Of a stretch of 11,834 nucleotides of DNA, positions 7,315 to 11,834 are shown one piece after another. The notes under the pieces are model-generated. The model had not been told where the DNA came from, ran no database searches, and saw only the letters and a list, made by a program, of their open reading frames with translations. How positions within the stretch are numbered: position 1 is the stretch's first letter; each line of letters begins with the position of its first letter. This stretch comes from JAXGTD01 sp040775095 (lineage in GTDB: Bacteria; Pseudomonadota; Gammaproteobacteria; Chromatiales; Chromatiaceae). Both the position numbers and the translations under genes were made by a program. Where the stretch lies: contig JAXGTD010000127.1 in NCBI GenBank assembly GCA_040775095.1, positions 1 to 11,834 on the forward strand. The letters run 5' to 3'.

Positions 7315-7621
7315 GCGCCTCGAGAACGCGGGCCCGAGACCCCTTCGCGAGCGAGACATGGATTGATGGCGTTTTTTCCGCGTGGGCCATGGCTGGCCCG
7401 CCAAGGTCGCCGACCTGCCGTCCCTCGACCTGTTGACGCCGATCGTGATGATAGCCGTTTTCCAGCGCGGAGATGGGCTGGAACAGGGGAGGGGTGCGGC
7501 CCTGGCGCGCGGGGCCGGTTTGTCGCCCTGGTCGATGGACAAGGCGCAGCGCGCCGTGCGAGGGTCCGGGCGGCCGGCTCGCCGCGTCGCCCCGGTGCGG
7601 TTGTCGCTATAATGCCGACCC
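7315..7621. other. Divergent intergenic region upstream of pqiA
   Basis: About 300 bp between the minus-strand membrane gene and pqiA. Apart from the -10 box next to pqiA, I see no gene, no strong hairpin and no convincing -35 element. A TATCAT on the minus strand near 7450 could be a -10 for the membrane gene but lacks a matching -35. Confidence 0.4.
7608..7613 (+). promoter_or_regulatory. Perfect TATAAT -10 box immediately before pqiA
   Basis: TATAAT ends eight bases before the pqiA ATG at 7622. Usual spacing would start transcription at about 7619-7621, leaving almost no 5' leader. No Shine-Dalgarno sequence is present in front of the ATG, which agrees with a leaderless message. No good -35 hexamer is found 16-18 bp upstream, so activation by a regulator may be needed, or the match may be chance. 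Confidence 0.45.
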
Positions 7622-8893
7622 ATGTCCCGCGACGCGCTGACCCTGTGCCACGAGTGCGACCTGCTGCAGCGCAATCCATCGCTGCCGCCGGGTGGGTCTG
7701 CCCATTGTGTGCGTTGCGGGCAGTTGTTGCATCGACATCGGCCCGACAGCCTCAACCGCACGCTGGCGCTGGCGCTCGCCGGCCTGATCCTGTTCATTGT
7801 CGCCAACAGCTATCCGTTCCTGTCGTTTCAGATGCAGGGACGGACCACCGAAACGACCTTGTTCACCGGGGTGCACGACCTCTACGGGCAGGGCAAGTGG
7901 GAGGTAGCGGGGGTTGTGTTGTTCACCAGTATCCTGGCCCCCGGGCTACAGCTGTTCCTGCTGCTGATGGTGCTGCTGCCGCTGAAGCTGGGCCGGTTGC
8001 CGCTGGGCTTTCCCACGCTGTTTCGATGGTTCAAGACCCTCGTGCCCTGGGGCATGATGGACGTGTTCATGATCGGCATCCTGGTGTCGGTGGTGAAGCT
8101 GACGGAGATGGCGACCATTGTCCCGGGCACGTCGCTGTTCGCGTTCGTGGTGCTGATCTTCGTGTTGGCGGCCGCACAGGCGTCACTCGACCCGGACGTC
8201 GTCTGGGAGCGGGTGCCGCTGCGGCCGGACGTGCGGCGGGGCCCGCGGCGCGGGGAGCGGATGCTCGGCTGCGACGTCTGCGAGCTGGTCGTCCCGGAGC
8301 AGTCCGCGCTGCGCGATGGCGCCCTGCTGCGCTGCCCACGCTGCACCGACGTGTTGCATCGACGCAAGCCGCGCAGCCTGCAACGTACCTGGGCCCTGTT
8401 GATCGCGGCGTTCGCGCTCTATGTCCCGGCCAATCTCTATCCAATCATGAGTGTGACCTCGCTTGGTCAGACGCAGGCAGACACGATCCTCAGCGGCGTA
8501 TTCTTTCTGCTGCAGCACGGCATGTGGCCGCTGGCCGCGGTGGTCTTCGTCGCGAGTATCTTCGTGCCCCTGCTGAAGCTGCTGGTGCTGCTTTTTCTGT
8601 TGCTGTCGGTGCAGTTGCGCTCGCACTGGCGCCCCCGCGATCGCACCCGGCTGTACCGTGTCACCGAGGCGATCGGGCGTTGGTCGATGGTCGACGTCTA
8701 CGTGGTGACCATCCTCGTCGCCCTGGTGCGCCTGGGTAATCTGGCAAGCATCCAGGCCGAGGCCGGGGCGGTCTTCTTCTGCGCGGTGGTCATCATCACG
8801 ATGTTCGCCGCGATGTCGTTCGATCCGAGACTCATCTGGGACGTGGTGGAGTTGCCGCATGGTCGAGAACAGGGGGCCGCCCGTGGCGGATAG
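7622..8893 (+). CDS. pqiA: PqiA family inner-membrane protein of an MCE lipid-transport system
   Basis: The 423-residue product is a tandem duplication typical of PqiA/LetA (YebS). Each half has a small zinc ribbon followed by a membrane module of about four helices. The first ribbon uses C9, C12, C29 and C32; the second uses C217, C220, C238 and C241. Both halves repeat the N-S/L-YP motif at the first helix (VANSYPF at 60-66, PANLYPI at 269-275). In E. coli the PqiABC proteins form an envelope-spanning complex linked to phospholipid transport and membrane integrity, with PqiA as the inner-membrane partner. The 3' end overlaps pqiB by 35 bp, so the two are translationally linked. PqiA is preferred to LetA because the partner genes are a three-MCE pqiB and a pqiC. 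The start at 7622 has no Shine-Dalgarno sequence (see the -10 box). Confidence 0.92.
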   Translation: MSRDALTLCHECDLLQRNPSLPPGGSAHCVRCGQLLHRHRPDSLNRTLALALAGLILFIVANSYPFLSFQMQGRTTETTLFTGVHDLYGQGKWEVAGVVLFTSILAPGLQLFLLLMVLLPLKLGRLPLGFPTLFRWFKTLVPWGMMDVFMIGILVSVVKLTEMATIVPGTSLFAFVVLIFVLAAAQASLDPDVVWERVPLRPDVRRGPRRGERMLGCDVCELVVPEQSALRDGALLRCPRCTDVLHRRKPRSLQRTWALLIAAFALYVPANLYPIMSVTSLGQTQADTILSGVFFLLQHGMWPLAAVVFVASIFVPLLKLLVLLFLLLSVQLRSHWRPRDRTRLYRVTEAIGRWSMVDVYVVTILVALVRLGNLASIQAEAGAVFFCAVVIITMFAAMSFDPRLIWDVVELPHGREQGAARGG

Positions 8894-10580
8894 CCGGGTC
8901 GGGACGCCGGACGAGCCCGAGCTCGACGCGATCGCCGGCGAGGAGCTGCCCGAGGCGCAGGTCGTCAAACGCGACCGCATCTCGCTGGTCTGGCTGCTGC
9001 CATTGCTCGCGCTGGGCATCGGCGGCTGGCTGGCCTACAAGAGCATCTCCGAGCAGGGCCCGGTCATCACCATCGAGTTCAAGACCGCGGCGGGTCTGGA
9101 GGCGGGCAAGACGAAGGTCAAGTTCAAGGACGTGGACATTGGTCAGGTGTCGGGCATCGATGTGACCAAAGACCTCAACAATGTCATTGTCACCGTGGAG
9201 CTCACCCATGGTGCCGAGCAGTACCTGACCGAAAACACGCGCTTCTGGGTCGCGCGCCCGCGTGTCACGGCGAGCCAGGTGTCGGGGTTGGAGACCCTGT
9301 TATCGGGGGCCTACGTGGCGATCGACCCGGTGATCAAGGGCAAGCCCGCGCACCATTTCATCGGCCTGGCGGAACCGCCGGTGATCACCACCGACGAGCC
9401 CGGCACGGAATACAAGCTGCGCTCCCCGTCGCTGGGCTCGCTCAACCTGGGTTCGCCGGTCTATTACCGACATATCCAGGTCGGCCAGGTAACCAACTAC
9501 GAGCTCGATGATGACGGCGGCGCCGTGACCATCAAGGTCTTCGTGACCCGGCCCCATGATCGTCTGGTGTACTCGAACACGCGCTTCTGGAACGCGAGCG
9601 GTTTCGATTTTCGCCTGACCGCCGAAGGGGTCAGCGTCGATACGGAATCGCTGCTCTCGGTGCTGATCGGGGGGGTCGCCTTCGACACCCCCGAGACGCT
9701 GGAGGCCAAGGGCGAGCGCGCGAATCCCGACCAGCTGTTTCCGCTCTACGCGAGCCGCGAGCAGGCCCACGAGCGCATCTATCTGCAGAAGACGCGCTAT
9801 CTGATGGTCTTCAACGGCTCGGTGCGTGGTCTGAGCATCGGCGCGCCGGTCATGTTGCGTGGGATCAAGGTTGGTGAGGTGCTCGATGTCCAGCTGAAGT
9901 TCGACGCCAAGCGGCTGGACTTCTACATCCCGGTCCTGGTCGAGATCGAGCCGGAACGGATCGGCATCCCGGGCGGGCGCGAGCGCGTGCTGGAGGAACA
10001 ACCGGACGTGGTCGACCGCCTTGTCACGGAAGGCCTGCGCGGTCAGCTCATGACGGGCAGCCTGCTGACGGGGCAGCTCTACGTCGAGCTCGACTTCCAC
10101 AGGGACGCGCCCGCGGCGACCCTGTCCGAACGCGACGGCTATCAGGTCGTGCCCACGGTGCCGGCCCCGCTCGAGGCGATCACCACCAAGGTCAACAAGA
10201 TCCTGAGCGCTGTGGATGCCTTCCCGATCGATAAGATTGGCGATGACCTGAGCGCGACCCTCGCCGGTACGCGGGCGATCGTCGACTCGACGGCACTGAA
10301 CAACGCGATCAAGGAGCTGGAGCTGGCGCTCGCCCAGATCCGCCGCACCGCCGGCCAGCTCGATAAGGACATCGCCCCGGAGCTGGCCGCGACGCTGCGT
10401 CAGGCACGGCAGACGCTGGCCAATGCCAACGCGCTGATCGAGCCGGAGGCACCACTGAACGTCGAGACAACCCGCACCATGCGCGAGGTCAGCGCCGCCG
10501 CGCGGGCTGTTCGTGTCATGGCCGACTATCTGGAACGACATCCTGAGGCCCTGCTCCAGGGCAAGGGGGGGAGCCGTTGA
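8859..10580 (+). CDS. pqiB: PqiB, three-MCE-domain periplasmic lipid-transport protein
   Basis: The 573-residue product has a short cytoplasmic N-terminus, one membrane anchor (about 42-60), then three MCE (MlaD) domains at about 66-158, 182-275 and 312-412. Each starts with the usual pattern of a beta strand, a gly-L-x-x-G turn and a V-x-x-G-x-x-V-G-x-V strand (VKFKDVDIGQV, VYYRHIQVGQV, VMLRGIKVGEV). A long helical C-terminus (about 435-565) ends with the YLERHPEALLQGK signature of PqiB-type proteins; in E. coli this part forms a coiled-coil needle reaching toward the outer membrane. The E. coli protein is 546 residues, so this one is full length. The ATG at 8859 lies inside pqiA with a GGAG eight bases upstream; a GTG at 8883 is a less likely start. 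It sits between pqiA and pqiC with overlaps on both sides. Confidence 0.94.
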   Translation: MVENRGPPVADSRVGTPDEPELDAIAGEELPEAQVVKRDRISLVWLLPLLALGIGGWLAYKSISEQGPVITIEFKTAAGLEAGKTKVKFKDVDIGQVSGIDVTKDLNNVIVTVELTHGAEQYLTENTRFWVARPRVTASQVSGLETLLSGAYVAIDPVIKGKPAHHFIGLAEPPVITTDEPGTEYKLRSPSLGSLNLGSPVYYRHIQVGQVTNYELDDDGGAVTIKVFVTRPHDRLVYSNTRFWNASGFDFRLTAEGVSVDTESLLSVLIGGVAFDTPETLEAKGERANPDQLFPLYASREQAHERIYLQKTRYLMVFNGSVRGLSIGAPVMLRGIKVGEVLDVQLKFDAKRLDFYIPVLVEIEPERIGIPGGRERVLEEQPDVVDRLVTEGLRGQLMTGSLLTGQLYVELDFHRDAPAATLSERDGYQVVPTVPAPLEAITTKVNKILSAVDAFPIDKIGDDLSATLAGTRAIVDSTALNNAIKELELALAQIRRTAGQLDKDIAPELAATLRQARQTLANANALIEPEAPLNVETTRTMREVSAAARAVRVMADYLERHPEALLQGKGGSR

Positions 10581-10582
10581 CG

Positions 10583-11263
10583 ATGACAAGACCCATGCTA
10601 CCTGCTCTGATGCTGGGCGCGCTTCTGCTCACCGGTTGCGCGACCTCACCGCCGTCGAGCTTCTATACCCTGACACCGATCCCCGAGGCGGCCGGCCGCA
10701 GCGCGGATATCGACGGCGGGGCGCTCTCGGTGGGCATTGGCCCGGTGACGTTTCCGCAGTTCCTCGATCGGCCGCAGATCGTCACCCGCGATGGATCCAA
10801 TCGGCTCGCCCTCGACGAGTTCCATCGCTGGGGGGGCACCGTACAGGATGACTTTCTGCGCGTCTGGGGTGAGAACCTGGCCCATCTGCTCGGCACCAGC
10901 CGCATCCTGGTCTTCCCCTCGGAGGTGCGCATGCCGCTGGACTTTCGGGTGAGCGCTGAAGTGGTTGCCTTCGAGGGGACACCGGACGGTCAGGCGGTGC
11001 TCAAGGTCCGCTGGGTCGTCATGGACCCATACCTGGAACGGGCGCTGGCGGTGCGTGAAGACGTCTACCGCAGCCCCATCGGGCGCGCGACCCCATCGGG
11101 CGGCAGCGATGCGGTGGGGCCGTCGGCCGTGGCGGATGACGCCCACCAGGCCGTGGTCGCGGCGATGAGCCGCTGCCTCGGCGACTTCAGCCTCGATGTG
11201 GCCAGCGTGCTGCGTTCGCTGCCAAAACCGGCGCCGCCATCGGTCACCGTCTCGCCGCTCTAG
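10583..11263 (+). CDS. pqiC: PqiC outer-membrane lipoprotein (ABC-transport auxiliary family)
   Basis: The product is 226 residues from the ATG at 10583. A GGAG at 10570-10573 lies nine bases ahead. A TTG at 10577, overlapping the pqiB stop, would add two residues and has too short a spacing. The N-terminus is a lipoprotein signal with lipobox L16-T-G-C19 and Ala at +2, which predicts outer-membrane sorting. After it come SSFYTLTPIP and the VGIGPVTFPQFLDRPQIVTRDGSNRLALDEFHRWGG block, the hallmark of the PqiC/DUF330 family, and a C-terminal helix with the usual AVVAAMSRCLGDFSLDVA pattern. Some extra low-complexity sequence (SPIGRATPSGGSDAVGPS) lies at about 164-181. In E. coli PqiC docks with the tip of PqiB at the outer membrane. 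It is the last gene of the operon. Confidence 0.93.
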   Translation: MTRPMLPALMLGALLLTGCATSPPSSFYTLTPIPEAAGRSADIDGGALSVGIGPVTFPQFLDRPQIVTRDGSNRLALDEFHRWGGTVQDDFLRVWGENLAHLLGTSRILVFPSEVRMPLDFRVSAEVVAFEGTPDGQAVLKVRWVVMDPYLERALAVREDVYRSPIGRATPSGGSDAVGPSAVADDAHQAVVAAMSRCLGDFSLDVASVLRSLPKPAPPSVTVSPL

Positions 11264-11289
11264 GGAAACGGTGATTTATCACGTTTCCC
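11263..11289 (+). terminator. Hairpin starting in the pqiC stop codon
   Basis: GGGAAACGGTGA (11263-11274) pairs with TCACGTTTCCC (11279-11289) with one bulged G and a TTTA loop. The first base is the last base of the pqiC TAG. No T-run follows directly, so it may act as a 3' stability element; a second, weaker hairpin (11292-11311) is followed by TTTT at 11314-11317 and may do the terminating. Confidence 0.45.
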
Positions 11290-11313
11290 GTCCGGGCCAT
11301 GGAAGGCCGGGCA

Positions 11314-11339
11314 TTTTCAGTCGCCTAAGTGACTGAAAA
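11314..11339. repeat. Inverted repeat TTTTCAGTC / GACTGAAAA
   Basis: Arms 11314-11322 and 11331-11339 are exact reverse complements. Adding a G-T wobble and a C-G pair gives an 11-bp stem with a CTAA loop. T-rich sequence is at the 5' side and A-rich at the 3' side, the opposite of an intrinsic terminator, so its role is unclear. Confidence 0.65.
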
Positions 11340-11377
11340 AGGAGTGAGCCGGAAACCGCGTCTTCGGCTCGCGAGCG

Positions 11378-11404
11378 GATCGAATGCCAGGATGGCATTT
11401 GATC
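11378..11404. repeat. GATC-ended palindrome with GGA loop (copy 2)
   Basis: GATCGAATGCCA (11378-11389) pairs with TGGCATTTGATC (11393-11404), with one mismatch, around GGA. It matches the 1104-1130 element in length, loop, GATC ends, AATGCC core and orientation. A GAGCCG/CGGCTC stem (11346-11370) lies just upstream and may be part of the same unit. Confidence 0.75.
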
Positions 11405-11741
11405 TGCATCTCCCTCCCTCCTCATGCCGCCGCGGTTGCCTCCTCGGACCCCGAGTGCCCCGCGCTCGGCGCGGGCGGGCGCCTTCGTGCTGGTCGGTCG
11501 ACAACCATCGGCCAATGGTGTCGGGCGCATGCCGACGCGTCCTCCAACGGGCGATCCGAGGCGGTCTCGCCTGGCCGCGGATCGCCTGGTGCCATTCCGG
11601 GCGTCGTCGGTGCGCCCGGGCTTGAAAACGCCGCCTGACCCGATCGCTTGATCGTGATCCCCTGGCGTGTCCGCCACGGCCATGCGGAGCCGTGCCGCCG
11701 CGCGTCTTCCTGCCTGGCACCGGCCACGGGCCGTTGCGCTT

Positions 11742-11757
11742 GTGCGCCTCGGCGCAC
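11742..11757 (+). promoter_or_regulatory. Hairpin mutually exclusive with the following terminator
   Basis: GTGCGCC (11742-11748) and GGCGCAC (11751-11757) are perfect complements. The 3' arm overlaps the 5' arm of the terminator at 11753-11758, so both stems cannot form at once. This is the geometry of an antiterminator/terminator pair, but it could be coincidental in GC-rich DNA. Confidence 0.35.
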
Positions 11758-11775
11758 CTGACTGGTGCGTTTTTA
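11753..11775 (+). terminator. Intrinsic terminator
   Basis: CGCACC (11753-11758) pairs with GGTGCG (11764-11769) around TGACT and is followed at once by TTTTT (11770-11774). It is the best terminator in the window. It lies about 490 bp after pqiC, so it may end read-through from pqi, an unannotated short transcript, or a leader of a gene beyond the window. Confidence 0.7.
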
Positions 11776-11834
11776 TCCGGGATCGCGGCGTATTGGTGCG
11801 TCGAGTGCAGCGTTGCAGGCCCCGCGGGGCACCC

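Larger units (their letters stand above)
11264..11834. other. Gene-free 3' region with clustered inverted repeats
   Basis: I see no protein-coding gene: the frames on both strands are Arg/Pro/Ala-rich and lack ribosome binding sites or recognisable motifs. The first 140 bases carry a run of hairpins. Further on there are small stems, including CACGGC/GCCGTG (11675-11694), the terminator pair at 11742-11775 and a 12-bp palindrome at 11819-11830 (GCCCCGCGGGGC). Confidence 0.55.

Noticed and set aside
7315..7806. N-terminal extension of the minus-strand membrane protein to an ATG at 7806
   Set aside because: The extension would overlap the pqiA coding region and its -10 box and reads as low-complexity Arg/Ser/Pro sequence.
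7165..8739. 524-codon plus-strand frame overlapping pqiA
   Set aside because: It is a different frame from pqiA, which has both zinc ribbons and the expected membrane helices; the alternative reading is Arg/Ala/Gly-rich noise.
11279..11683. Minus-strand frame downstream of pqiC
   Set aside because: It runs through three inverted repeats, has no ribosome binding site and its translation resembles no family I know.

Overview
The window is GC-rich DNA with the composition and gene content of a gammaproteobacterium. A Chromatiales-type (purple sulfur or related) host is a reasonable guess: a pqiABC operon, a haem-type fatty acid cis/trans isomerase and a DamX-like SPOR domain all fit, but no phylogenetic marker is present. 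There are no tRNA, rRNA, CRISPR, transposase or phage genes.

Layout. (1) 1-626: the 3' end of a DUF1254/DUF1214 protein gene, cut by the window edge. (2) 627-1432: about 800 bp without a credible gene. It holds several near-perfect short-loop palindromes and then an AT-rich patch that probably contains the promoter of the next gene. (3) 1433-3685: a CLC chloride/proton antiporter with an unusual C-terminus: an extra hydrophobic segment, a long Pro/Gln/Ser/Gly linker built partly from a 12-nt tandem repeat, and a C-terminal SPOR peptidoglycan-binding domain. (4) 3920-6313: cti, a periplasmic c-type-haem fatty acid cis/trans isomerase. (5) 7314-6382, minus strand, convergent with cti: a six-helix membrane protein of uncertain family. 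(6) 7622-11263: pqiA-pqiB-pqiC, an overlapping three-gene operon for an MCE-type inter-membrane lipid transporter. (7) 11264-11834: no gene, but a cluster of inverted repeats and a good intrinsic terminator that overlaps an alternative hairpin.

How the genes fit together. Every recognisable protein from 1433 onward acts in or on the cell envelope. Cti changes the acyl chains of membrane phospholipids from the periplasm. PqiABC bridges inner and outer membranes and is thought to move lipids. The CLC protein exchanges chloride for protons and, if its topology is as inferred here, carries a periplasmic domain that binds glycan strands stripped of stem peptides. This looks like a stress or homeostasis neighbourhood rather than a mobile island.

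The most unusual items are the CLC-SPOR fusion, a GATC-ended palindromic repeat found in the same orientation near 1.1 kb and 11.4 kb (so on both sides of the envelope genes), and mutually exclusive hairpins at 11742-11775 that resemble an attenuator.
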